NCBI GenBank assembly: GCA_024399615.1
Contig: JAKSNQ010000011.1
Span: 1 to 37,787, forward strand
From: Paludibacteraceae bacterium
GTDB lineage: Bacteria > Bacteroidota > Bacteroidia > Bacteroidales > Paludibacteraceae
Direction of reading: 5' to 3'
Length of the DNA stretch: 37,787 nt
The position numbers were made by a program, and so were the translations under genes. The notes beneath the pieces were generated by a model that ran no database searches, had not been told where the DNA came from, and worked only from the letters and a program-made list of their open reading frames with translations. Positions 24,044 to 32,109 of the stretch are shown here, piece after piece. Every line of letters begins with the position of its first letter. Positions within the stretch are counted from its first letter, which is position 1.

Positions 24044-26062
24044 ATGAAAAAGATAGTACTATTTGCTTTTTTGCTTTGGACGATTGTGATGCAGGCCGGG
24101 GTCACTACCTACACATTTACTTCCATCAATTGGGCCAGTAAACAGGGTGCTACGACATGTGACAATGTGTCGGACGGCTGGATTTGTGACCAAGCTGCAT
24201 CTGAATATCAACCCGGGCGCAACGATGCGGCTGGCGAACTTATGAGCAAGGGAGTTGGCGTAAAAACAGGTACCACTGGAGCCGGAGCTACCTCAGTGCG
24301 GTCCTTTACAAATGTCAGACAGATTCGATTGAATTTCTGCCTTAATAGCAGTAAGGGAAAAGGTGTTATTTTTGTACAAGTTGGCAACAATGACGTTGAT
24401 TCATTGGTAATCCGAAAGCCTGCTGTATCGGGTAGTGGAGTGTACAATCGTGACTCGATTTTGACGCTCGATGGCAGCAAGTCGGGTAATGTTAAATTTT
24501 GGGTCAAGTGTATTGAGAATGGCATCTATCTTAACACCCTTACCATTCGTGCTGAGGAGGGAGCAGGTACGCCGTTTACTACGAGTTCGTACCGATTGGT
24601 GACTGCTGAAGAACAACTGCAAGACTCTGATCAGATTATTATTGGTGTTCCATCTGCAGGCAGAATCATGGGGTATTTTGATGAGACCATCAGTCAAAAC
24701 AATATTCATGCAATTCGTGGCAGTTTTTCGTCCGATGGCAACACAGTAGCGGCACGTGATGAGGCTATATATACGCTTCGCAAATTTATGTTAGGAGACA
24801 CACTTCCCTGCTATTATATACAAGATGAAATCCGCTATGAGGAGGCATATCTTGTTGCCAGCGGAGGACGCACAAAAAATCGTTTGTCGCTTTGGACTCA
24901 TCTCTATGACAGCCGAACCTATGGCAATTATGGCTATTGGACGATAGCTGTGGGAGACAATGGAGATGCCACCATCTGTAATCTGGGCAATAGTCTGGGC
25001 AGATACTTGCAGTACAATGCCGGCAATAGTCCCGATTTGTTTGGATGTTACCAACAGCAGGGAATGCAAACACCCGTGAAGATCTATCGGGAAGTTCAGG
25101 CGCTTGGCGACGTTCAGGGAATAGTGGCTCCTATGGCTAATTTTGGTATGCTGCAGTTGAACGATGGTGTGGTGGATAAAACGATGACCATCGAAGTGAA
25201 TGCCAATCGGCTGACTGAAGAGATACAAGCATCTCTTACAGATGTCTCCTCTGATAGCCATGGACAACCAGTCTTTTCTCTTTTGCAGAACCGGATTGAT
25301 CGAGATGGAGATAACCTGTCAATATGCTTCCATGCCACCGAGCCCGGCCACTATCGCGCTACACTTACACTCACTTCCGGCCCTATTGTTGAAACCGCTG
25401 TTGTGATGGCGCAAGTTGCTGGTTTACAACATGTTGTTTCTGCTGTTGCCCAGCCTGACTACAGTACGCTCTACATGGGAGAATTGGAGGTGACCAAGAA
25501 GTTTGATCGTTACATTTTTGTGCGCGATGCAACAGGTAGTATGCTCCTCTACGACACCGGTGACAGTAGTGGGCAACGCTATGGACAGGGACTTCTGTCT
25601 GGTGATATACTGACGGGCGTGATAGGGCGTTTCCAAAACTATTTCGGTCTGCCGGAATTGCTCCCTACGCAAACTTTTTCAAGCCGTCATGGTTCTGCTG
25701 ATGCCTTGCCTGAAATCATGACCCAAGCACTTGACTCTGCCGATGTTTGCCGATTTGTCAAGCTGCCGCGCGTTGTCATCGACGACGACAATTCCATCGT
25801 CTGGCAAGGTGAACAAATACCGGTGGTCGATGCATTTGGTGTGGGGATTATTCCTCAGGAAACGTTGGATCTTACGGCTATCGTCATGTGGAGTTGGGAT
25901 CATTTGGAACTTTGGATAGTGAACCAGACTTCGCCTGTTGCTACCGATCTCGAACTGCACCCAGACTCTTCTTGCGAGCCTCGTTTAGTCATCGAGAACG
26001 GTCATCTGTTCATTGTTACCCACCAGGGACGATTTACGCTTATGGGCAATGCCTTGCCCTAA
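24044..26062 (+). CDS. Large secreted multidomain protein with OB-fold-like region and T9SS-like C-terminal tail
   Basis: A 672-residue exported protein of unknown function. It has an Sec signal peptide (about residues 1-19, ending MQAG). A beta-rich N-terminal module with TYTFTSINWAS follows. A middle region (about 180-350) has the SYRLVTAEEQL-DSDQIIIG pattern common in secreted Bacteroidales proteins. A later segment (about 465-540) around LYMGELEVTKKFDRYIFVRD-TGSMLLYD resembles the OB-fold-like domains attached to secreted nucleases of this group. The last 35 residues (PRLVIENGHLFIVTHQGRFTL) resemble the sorting tails of type IX-secreted proteins, so cell-surface delivery is likely but unproven. 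No catalytic motif was found. The ATG at 24044 begins the signal peptide; the ATG at 24032 is an alternative. Confidence 0.72.
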   Translation: MKKIVLFAFLLWTIVMQAGVTTYTFTSINWASKQGATTCDNVSDGWICDQAASEYQPGRNDAAGELMSKGVGVKTGTTGAGATSVRSFTNVRQIRLNFCLNSSKGKGVIFVQVGNNDVDSLVIRKPAVSGSGVYNRDSILTLDGSKSGNVKFWVKCIENGIYLNTLTIRAEEGAGTPFTTSSYRLVTAEEQLQDSDQIIIGVPSAGRIMGYFDETISQNNIHAIRGSFSSDGNTVAARDEAIYTLRKFMLGDTLPCYYIQDEIRYEEAYLVASGGRTKNRLSLWTHLYDSRTYGNYGYWTIAVGDNGDATICNLGNSLGRYLQYNAGNSPDLFGCYQQQGMQTPVKIYREVQALGDVQGIVAPMANFGMLQLNDGVVDKTMTIEVNANRLTEEIQASLTDVSSDSHGQPVFSLLQNRIDRDGDNLSICFHATEPGHYRATLTLTSGPIVETAVVMAQVAGLQHVVSAVAQPDYSTLYMGELEVTKKFDRYIFVRDATGSMLLYDTGDSSGQRYGQGLLSGDILTGVIGRFQNYFGLPELLPTQTFSSRHGSADALPEIMTQALDSADVCRFVKLPRVVIDDDNSIVWQGEQIPVVDAFGVGIIPQETLDLTAIVMWSWDHLELWIVNQTSPVATDLELHPDSSCEPRLVIENGHLFIVTHQGRFTLMGNALP

Positions 26063-26134
26063 CGGTCAAACTCCTTTCTTTTATTGAGGGGCTATCGACA
26101 GTCTATTGAGAATATCCCTTAAAAACATTCCATA

Positions 26135-26171
26135 AAAAAGGCCTGCTCCGTATGGGAACAGGCCTTTTTAT
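26135..26171. terminator. Bidirectional rho-independent terminator
   Basis: An 11-bp perfect stem (26135-26145 with 26159-26169) has a partly paired inner loop, with A residues on the left and T residues on the right. It lies between the convergent secreted-protein and AraC genes and could end both transcripts. Confidence 0.8.
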
Positions 26172-26215
26172 TGTTGAGTTCACTGATTAGAACACCTCGT
26201 AAGTATCTCACTTCA

Positions 26216-27073
26216 TTAGAATCGCTCGCGAAACTCTGATGGCGTATAGCCTTTGGCCGCCTTAAAAAGGCGGTTGAAGTGCGACACGGTATTGAAACCG
26301 CAGGCAAAGCAGATGTCTTGCACGGGTAATTGAGTCTGTAGCAGCATGCGTGCTGCGATGCCCAATCGGTAGTCGATGATATAGTGAGCAGGTGTCTTGC
26401 CGGTGTGGTGGTGGAAGAAGCGTGAAAACGATTCGGGCGTCATGCAAACCAGTTTAGACAATGTCGATACACTCATGTCTTCCTGATAGTGAGAGGCCAT
26501 GTATTCGCGTATCATCGAGATGCGGCGGTCCTCTACCGTTGATTGCGAGTTGCTATACGAGGTTGATGCCAACTCATGCGCACCCTTGTCTTCTGCCAAG
26601 GTGAAAAGCAGGTGGAGGAAATGGCTGAGTGTATCAAACTTATCTTTTGGATTTTTGAGCACTTGCAGGTCGTGTCTTACTTCCATGATAGCTTCTTCCG
26701 AGAAGCACAGACCACGTTGTGCGCGTATGATCATTTCCTTGATACCGGTGAGGGGACGCTTGCTGATGAGCGGTTCGCTGAATATTTCCGGAGAAATGTG
26801 CATGGTCAGCTCGTAAATCTCGCGCTCAGGGCATTCGCCCTGTTCCCATACATGGATGAGCTTGGGACCTGTGATTAGTACTAACTCTAAATTGCCAATT
26901 GTTTCTGTGCTGTCGCCGACAATGCGGCGCACACCTGCGGCATTTTCGATAAAGTTAAGTTCGTACTCTTCGTGGCAATGGGCGGGGTATTCAAAGAATG
27001 TTTTGTGTCGATCACCAATGTAGTAAAGCTCCATTGGCTCCAATTTCGTTATTTCATTTACAATGTCTGCCAT
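26216..27073 (-). CDS. AraC-family regulator with cupin-type sensor domain, candidate PUL regulator
   Basis: A 285-residue activator-type protein. The N-terminal half is a cupin-like ligand domain (EYPAHCHEEYELNFIENAAG at about residues 29-48). The C-terminal 100 residues hold two AraC helix-turn-helix units: MSVSTLSKLVCMTPESFSRFF with GKTPAHYIIDYR, then LPVQDICFACGFNTVSHFNRLFK and GYTPSEFR. Cupin-AraC regulators often sense sugars. It is divergent from the GH5 gene that opens the PUL, so it is the natural candidate for controlling that locus. A 21-bp direct repeat over its own promoter fits AraC-type binding and suggests autoregulation. There is no SusR or hybrid two-component sensor in the window. 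Confidence 0.93.
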   Translation of the reverse strand: MADIVNEITKLEPMELYYIGDRHKTFFEYPAHCHEEYELNFIENAAGVRRIVGDSTETIGNLELVLITGPKLIHVWEQGECPEREIYELTMHISPEIFSEPLISKRPLTGIKEMIIRAQRGLCFSEEAIMEVRHDLQVLKNPKDKFDTLSHFLHLLFTLAEDKGAHELASTSYSNSQSTVEDRRISMIREYMASHYQEDMSVSTLSKLVCMTPESFSRFFHHHTGKTPAHYIIDYRLGIAARMLLQTQLPVQDICFACGFNTVSHFNRLFKAAKGYTPSEFRERF

Positions 27074-27161
27074 AAATTAGATTATTTCGGTTTTGTATGT
27101 TTTTGCTGTTTGTGAGAACTTTTTTTGAGGGTATAAGAATTACATCTTATAAAATCGAGTG

Positions 27162-27193
27162 CAAAGGTACGAAAATATCCTGATATATGCAAA
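27162..27193 (-). promoter_or_regulatory. Bacteroidota-type promoter of the AraC gene
   Basis: On the minus strand, TTTG (27193-27190) and TACCTTTG (27169-27162) are exactly 20 bp apart. The start near 27155 gives a leader of about 80 nt. Confidence 0.7.
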
Positions 27194-27213
27194 AAATATC
27201 CTAAAAAAAGCAA
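27172..27213. repeat. 21-bp direct repeat pair, candidate AraC operator
   Basis: Two 21-bp units start at 27172 and 27193. Each begins AAAATATCCT and each ends GCAA, with 17 of 21 positions identical. Direct repeats with two-helical-turn spacing are the classic target of AraC-family activators. The first unit fills the spacer of the AraC promoter and the second covers and extends past its -33 element. Confidence 0.55.
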
Positions 27214-27366
27214 AAAAAAATAAAAAAAACGCTTGAGAGAAAAAAAAACAAGGAAAAGATAGAATTTGAAAAGTAAAGATTGCAAAAAAAGTGTAATTTT
27301 GCACGTGAAAAATGAGAAGGGATAAATCCGGATTTCAAATTCCCAACTCATTTTGTGGCAATTTCA

Positions 27367-27374
27367 TATCTTTG
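27367..27374 (+). promoter_or_regulatory. Probable -7 element of the GH5 promoter
   Basis: TATCTTTG matches TAnnTTTG, 56 bp upstream of the GH5 ATG. No good TTTG lies 20 bp upstream; the weak -33 fits a promoter that needs an activator. An alternative -7 is at 27294-27301. Confidence 0.5.
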
Positions 27375-27429
27375 CACATGCTTACGTAAGGTATGTATTG
27401 TCGCTAAGCGCTTATTTTGGTACCAGATT

Positions 27430-28671
27430 ATGAGAAAAATTTTCTTCTTTTTGTTTGCGATGATCATCGTTATGTTGGCATCGTGCACTAAGCAGCAGCC
27501 GGCTCAGGAGGAGCAGGATGCCGCGTCGTTTATTCTGAGCTTTGCTCCCGCTTGGAATTTGGGCAACAATATGGATGCTCATCGCGATGGTATGGCTCGC
27601 GAAGATGGATTTGACAACCCACCTGCAACCGAAGCAGTCTTTGCTACCTTGGAAAAAGCGGGCGTGAAGGGAGTGCGTATCCCATGCACATGGATGGGAT
27701 GGATAGGAGAGGCTCCTGACTATAAGGTGGACGAGGCGCGTTTGGCTCGTGTGAAAGAACTGGTCATGTGGGCGCACAATCACAACCTCAAGGTGATGAT
27801 CAATATTCACCATGATGGCTTTGGTGCTGAGTTTGACCCTGAAAAACGCAAGGCATATTGGTTGGACATTGCTACTGCTGCACAGGATTCTGCTGTTAAC
27901 GAGCAAATAAAGGCAAAGCTCTATGCGCTTTGGTTCCAAATCGCTTCTTATTTTAAGGAAGAGAGTGCTGACTGGTTGATGTTCGAGACCATGAATGAGA
28001 TTCAGGATGGATATTGGGGAAAAGGCGCGCACCTCACCGATGGTGGCGCGCAATACCGCGTATTGAACGAGTGGAATCAGGTGGCACTCAATGCTATCCG
28101 TGCTGCAGGTGGTGAGAATAGTCGCCGTTTCGTGGGCGTTCCTGGTTATGTCACCAGTCCTGAACTGACATGCGAACATCTTGTCCTGCCTACAGACTGC
28201 GTTGAGGGTAAACTCCTCGTGGCTGCTCATAGTTATGACCCATGGCCATATGCCGGCAGTGGCGAAAACTCTGAATGGGGACACACCGGTACCGATGTTG
28301 CTCCATATTGCGATGAGGCAGGTTATGTTTGGAAGCTTGACCAACTCGTTGAGACGTTCGTTAAGCAGGGTGTCCCTGTTTATTACGGCGAGTTCGGCTG
28401 TGTCTATCGCGGGGATGAAAAAGGTGAGGCTTTCCGCAAATACTACATCGAGTATGTATGCAAGGCTATGGCCGATCGCGGTATTGTTGGTTTCTGGTGG
28501 GACAATTCATACGAAATGGTCGGTGATGATGCTTTCGGTCTGGTTAATCACAATACCGGTGAATTTATTCAGAACGGAGCCGAGGTCCTGGAGATTATGG
28601 CGAAAGCATGGGGCTGCAAGGATGCTGACTATACGTTGGAGAGCATCTACAACCGAGCACCTCAATTCTGA
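27430..28671 (+). CDS. GH5 family endo-beta-glucanase-type lipoprotein
   Basis: A 413-residue glycoside hydrolase family 5 enzyme, expected to cut internal beta-1,4-glucan-type linkages (cellulose, mixed-linkage glucan or xyloglucan). The lipobox ends LASC at C19, so it is anchored in the membrane and could act at the cell surface. Motifs along the barrel: AWNLGNNMDAH, GVKGVRIPCTW, KVMINIHHDG, the acid/base E190 in ETMNEIQDG, the H-Y segment LLVAAHSYDPW, the nucleophile E321 in YYGEFG, and GFWWDNS. The pattern is closest to subfamily GH5_4; the substrate is inferred. The ATG at 27430 starts the signal peptide. It lies between the AraC regulator and susC in the PUL, with 153 bp to susC, so susC may have a separate promoter. 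Confidence 0.9.
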   Translation: MRKIFFFLFAMIIVMLASCTKQQPAQEEQDAASFILSFAPAWNLGNNMDAHRDGMAREDGFDNPPATEAVFATLEKAGVKGVRIPCTWMGWIGEAPDYKVDEARLARVKELVMWAHNHNLKVMINIHHDGFGAEFDPEKRKAYWLDIATAAQDSAVNEQIKAKLYALWFQIASYFKEESADWLMFETMNEIQDGYWGKGAHLTDGGAQYRVLNEWNQVALNAIRAAGGENSRRFVGVPGYVTSPELTCEHLVLPTDCVEGKLLVAAHSYDPWPYAGSGENSEWGHTGTDVAPYCDEAGYVWKLDQLVETFVKQGVPVYYGEFGCVYRGDEKGEAFRKYYIEYVCKAMADRGIVGFWWDNSYEMVGDDAFGLVNHNTGEFIQNGAEVLEIMAKAWGCKDADYTLESIYNRAPQF

Positions 28672-28824
28672 TTTTGGGCTTTCTTCGCGCATGCCTGCGC
28701 GATGCGCGCACGTTATATAATATAGGTGACATCACATATAGCATAGACTCCCCTTCTTATTGCTAAAACAAAACAAAATAAATAAACAATCTTTAATTAT
28801 TAACCCTTTTTAATTTATTGCCAA
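28672..28824. promoter_or_regulatory. susC leader region with GC hairpin and candidate operator
   Basis: A GC-rich hairpin (28686-28692 with 28702-28708) follows the GH5 stop without a T-tract. Next comes an inverted repeat, TATAGGTGA at 28721-28729 and TCACATATA at 28732-28740, with one mismatch and a 2-nt centre. The rest is AT-rich leader. No convincing TAnnTTTG element was found, so the susC promoter, if separate, is atypical. Confidence 0.45.
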
Positions 28825-31800
28825 ATGATGACAAAGAAAACACTCGTTGCTCGAGCAGCTTTGTGGCTGATTGGTATGCTTTTCGTACCAGTTGCTATGA
28901 TGGCTCAGGTAACAGTATCCGGTATCGTCACCGACGGAAGCGGTGAACCGGTGATTGGCGCAAGCGTTTTGGAAAAAGGAACAGCTAACGGTACCGTTAC
29001 CGATTTTGACGGTAAGTTTGCTGTGAATGTTGCCAATGCTAACGCCACGTTAGTCGTATCTTACGTAGGTTTGGAGACTCAAGAAGTTGCTCTCCGTGGA
29101 CGTAAGGTGGTAAATGTAACTTTGAAAACCAACGAAGAAGTCTTGGATGAAGTCGTTGTCGTTGGTTATGGTACGATGAAAAAGTCTGACCTTTCTGGTG
29201 CTACCGTTTCCATGAAGGAGTCTGACCTTCGTCAATCCATCTCTACTTCACTTGACCAGACCCTCCAGGGTAAGGCTGCCGGTGTAACCGCTGTTACTAC
29301 TTCTGGTGCTCCTGGTTCTTCAAGCTCTATCCGTGTCCGCGGTCAGGCTACTGTCAATGCGAATGCAGAACCTTTGTACGTAATCGATGGTGTCGTTGTA
29401 CAAGGTGGTGGTAACTCTGGTGCTGACTTTGGTCTCGGTGATGCACTTGGTAATGGTAAGGTTTCTACCATTTCTCCTCTTTCTACCATCAACCCTTCTG
29501 ATATCGTCAGCATGGAAATTTTGAAGGACGCATCTGCTACCGCTATTTACGGTGCACAAGGTGCTAACGGTGTTGTCCTCATTACTACCAAGCATGGTCA
29601 GGAAGGAAAGGCTAAGATCACTTACGATGGTATGGTTGCATGGAGCCAACAGACCAAGCGTCTAGACATGATGAACCTCCGTCAGTTCGCTACTTTCTAC
29701 AACGAGTGCGAGCGTGAAGGTGCTAACCTCTCTTCTGCTACTCCTTCTACCAGCAACTATGCTGATCCTTCTATCCTTGGTGTAGGTACTGATTGGCAGT
29801 CTGCCATCTTCCGTACTGGTCTCCAGCACAGCCATCAGCTCGCTGTTCAGGGTGGTACTGATAAGGTAAAGTACTATGTATCAGGCAACTATATGAACCA
29901 GGAAGGTACCATTATCGGTACTAAATTCAACCGTTTCTCTGTTCGTGCTAACCTCGATGCTCAGCTTAACAAGTGGTTGAAACTCGGTTTCAATGCTTCT
30001 TACTCTATGACCAACGATGAGCTCCGTAAGGCTGACTCTAACGAAGGTATCATCTACTATTCATTGCTCACCTTGCCTGATATCCCTATCTACGATATCG
30101 ATGGCAATTATGCATCTTCTATTCGTGAAGGTTACACCTCTCCTAACCCTGTTGCTAAGGCTCTCGCTAACGAGATTAACCTTCGCCGTCAAAAATTGAT
30201 GGGTAATATCTATTTGGATATCAATCCATTCAAGGGCTTGAACTGGCGTTCTGAGTTTGGTTACGACCTTGGTAACAACAAGTCTGAAATGTGGGAGCCT
30301 ACTCTCCAATTCGGTGCTTGGGTGCAGAATGTAAACAAGAGCTCTATCCAAACCAACAATAACTTCTATTGGCAGGTTAAGAACTACCTGACCTATTCTA
30401 ACACCATCAACGATCATAGCTTCAGCGTGATGGCTGGTCAGGAGTGCTGGGAGTCTAAGTGGGAGTATATCCGTGTGAACGGTTCTGACCTTCCTTCTAA
30501 CGACATCCACAACCCATCTCTGGGTGACAAGACCAATGCAAGTATCGGTTCTGGTTTCGGACGTGCATCTATGGCTTCTTTCTTCGCACGTGGTACCTAT
30601 AACTACGCTGATCGTTACTACTTGACTTATACGTTCCGTTACGATGGTTCTTCTAACTTCGGTCCTAAGAATCGTTGGGCTCCTTTCCACTCTGTAGCTG
30701 GATCTTGGCGTTTCTCTAACGAGAAATTCTTCGAGCCTCTTCAACCTGTATGGTCTAATGGTAAACTTCGTTTCGGTTGGGGTCAAACAGGTAATGCGAA
30801 CATCGGCGGTTACGCTTGGGGTGTTGCAATGTCTGGTATGGACTCATTCCTCGGCGCTGGTTTCCGCCCAGGCGGTATTGCTAACGAATACGTACACTGG
30901 GAGAAACAAGAGCAATTCAACCTCGGTCTTGATCTCGGTTTCTGGGATGACAAGTTGAGCTTCGTTTTGGATCTCTATCAGAAGACTTCTAAGGATATGT
31001 TGATGCCTTTGACTTTGCCTTCATACATGGGTACACAAGGTAACCCTTCTTCTGCACTGGCTGCTCCTAAGGGTAACTATGGCTCTATCCAGAACCGTGG
31101 TCTTGAGTTCGCTATCAATGTGAACCCATTCAAGGGTAAGAAAGTAGAGTGGGAGTCTAACCTCCAGTTCTCTTTCAACCAGAACAAGCTCCTTTCTTTG
31201 GAAGGTACCGGTTCCGCTAACCTCCCTGGTTATGGCCAATGGTCTGACGTCGTTTGTATGTCACAGGTTGGTCAGCCTCTCTATGGCTTCTGGGGTTATG
31301 AGGTAGAAGGTGTTTACAAGGATTACGAAGACCTCGTAAATAGTCCTAAGACTATCCAACACCCTGCTGATGGCGTAAGCTTCAACCGTAACAATACCGT
31401 TTGGGTTGGTGATATCAAGTTCAAGGATGTCGATGGAAACGGCGTTATCGATGAGAACGATAAGACCATCATCGGTAGCCCTATGCCTAAGTTCACCTTC
31501 GGCTGGACCAACACTCTCCGTTTCTTCGGCGTTGACTTGAGCGTATTCCTCAATGGTTCTTATGGCAACCAGGTACTCAACTACAACTCTATCACCTTGT
31601 CTTCAACTTCTACTCTCTATCGTAACCAGTTGAACTCTGTTTCTAACCGTGCTCACCTCTATCCTATCGATGAGAATAAGGTTTATCCTTGTACCGTTAA
31701 TGGTGTTGAAGTTACTCGTTGGCAAGATGATGTTACCAATACCAAGGTTTCTAACCCTGAGACTAAGACTCCACGTGCAGCTACTTCTGCTATGGCTTCT

Positions 31801-32088
31801 TACAATACACAGATCTCTTCTCGTTACGTTGAGGACGCAAGTTATCTCCGTATCAAGAACATCGTGCTTGGTTATACCTTGCCACGCAAGGCGCTCAAGG
31901 CTATGCACTTTGATAACTTCCGTATTTATCTCAATATCCAAAACTTGGCTACATTCACCAAGTACACCGGATACGATCCTGAAGTTGGTGCTTCTACCCA
32001 GGATGCTACCGGTTTGGCATATGGCGTAGATAACGGACGTTATCCTTCACCTACTACTTACTCTCTTGGCTTGAATATTGGTTTCTAA
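28825..32088 (+). CDS. SusC-like TonB-dependent outer-membrane transporter
   Basis: A 1087-residue transporter that imports oligosaccharides across the outer membrane together with its SusD partner. Order of parts: a signal peptide (about residues 1-28, ending MMAQ); a CarboxypepD_reg-like domain (VTVSGIVTDGSGEPVIGASV, about 29-110); the TonB-box-like EVVVVGYGTMKKSDLSGA; a plug with IRVRGQATVN and the SusC signature SATAIYGAQGANGVVLITTK; and a barrel ending SLGLNIGF. Length is typical. Codon use is strongly biased (GGT, CGT, TCT, AAC, TTC) compared with genes outside the PUL, suggesting very high expression. It is followed 21 nt later by susD. Confidence 0.97.
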   Translation: MMTKKTLVARAALWLIGMLFVPVAMMAQVTVSGIVTDGSGEPVIGASVLEKGTANGTVTDFDGKFAVNVANANATLVVSYVGLETQEVALRGRKVVNVTLKTNEEVLDEVVVVGYGTMKKSDLSGATVSMKESDLRQSISTSLDQTLQGKAAGVTAVTTSGAPGSSSSIRVRGQATVNANAEPLYVIDGVVVQGGGNSGADFGLGDALGNGKVSTISPLSTINPSDIVSMEILKDASATAIYGAQGANGVVLITTKHGQEGKAKITYDGMVAWSQQTKRLDMMNLRQFATFYNECEREGANLSSATPSTSNYADPSILGVGTDWQSAIFRTGLQHSHQLAVQGGTDKVKYYVSGNYMNQEGTIIGTKFNRFSVRANLDAQLNKWLKLGFNASYSMTNDELRKADSNEGIIYYSLLTLPDIPIYDIDGNYASSIREGYTSPNPVAKALANEINLRRQKLMGNIYLDINPFKGLNWRSEFGYDLGNNKSEMWEPTLQFGAWVQNVNKSSIQTNNNFYWQVKNYLTYSNTINDHSFSVMAGQECWESKWEYIRVNGSDLPSNDIHNPSLGDKTNASIGSGFGRASMASFFARGTYNYADRYYLTYTFRYDGSSNFGPKNRWAPFHSVAGSWRFSNEKFFEPLQPVWSNGKLRFGWGQTGNANIGGYAWGVAMSGMDSFLGAGFRPGGIANEYVHWEKQEQFNLGLDLGFWDDKLSFVLDLYQKTSKDMLMPLTLPSYMGTQGNPSSALAAPKGNYGSIQNRGLEFAINVNPFKGKKVEWESNLQFSFNQNKLLSLEGTGSANLPGYGQWSDVVCMSQVGQPLYGFWGYEVEGVYKDYEDLVNSPKTIQHPADGVSFNRNNTVWVGDIKFKDVDGNGVIDENDKTIIGSPMPKFTFGWTNTLRFFGVDLSVFLNGSYGNQVLNYNSITLSSTSTLYRNQLNSVSNRAHLYPIDENKVYPCTVNGVEVTRWQDDVTNTKVSNPETKTPRAATSAMASYNTQISSRYVEDASYLRIKNIVLGYTLPRKALKAMHFDNFRIYLNIQNLATFTKYTGYDPEVGASTQDATGLAYGVDNGRYPSPTTYSLGLNIGF

Positions 32089-32092
32089 TCCT

Positions 32093-32100
32093 AAAAGGAG
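32093..32100 (+). promoter_or_regulatory. Strong Shine-Dalgarno sequence before susD
   Basis: AAAAGGAG ends 9 nt before the susD ATG at 32110. Most genes in this window, as in Bacteroidota generally, have only A/T-rich leaders. Confidence 0.6.
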
Positions 32101-32109
32101 ATTTAATTT

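Larger units (their letters stand above)
27074..27429. other. Divergent regulatory region between AraC and GH5 genes
   Basis: This 356-bp gap contains no gene. It holds the AraC promoter, the 21-bp repeat pair, long poly-A runs (27180-27250) and two possible plus-strand -7 elements: TAATTTTG at 27294-27301 and TATCTTTG at 27367-27374. The second is the better placed for GH5. Confidence 0.7.
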
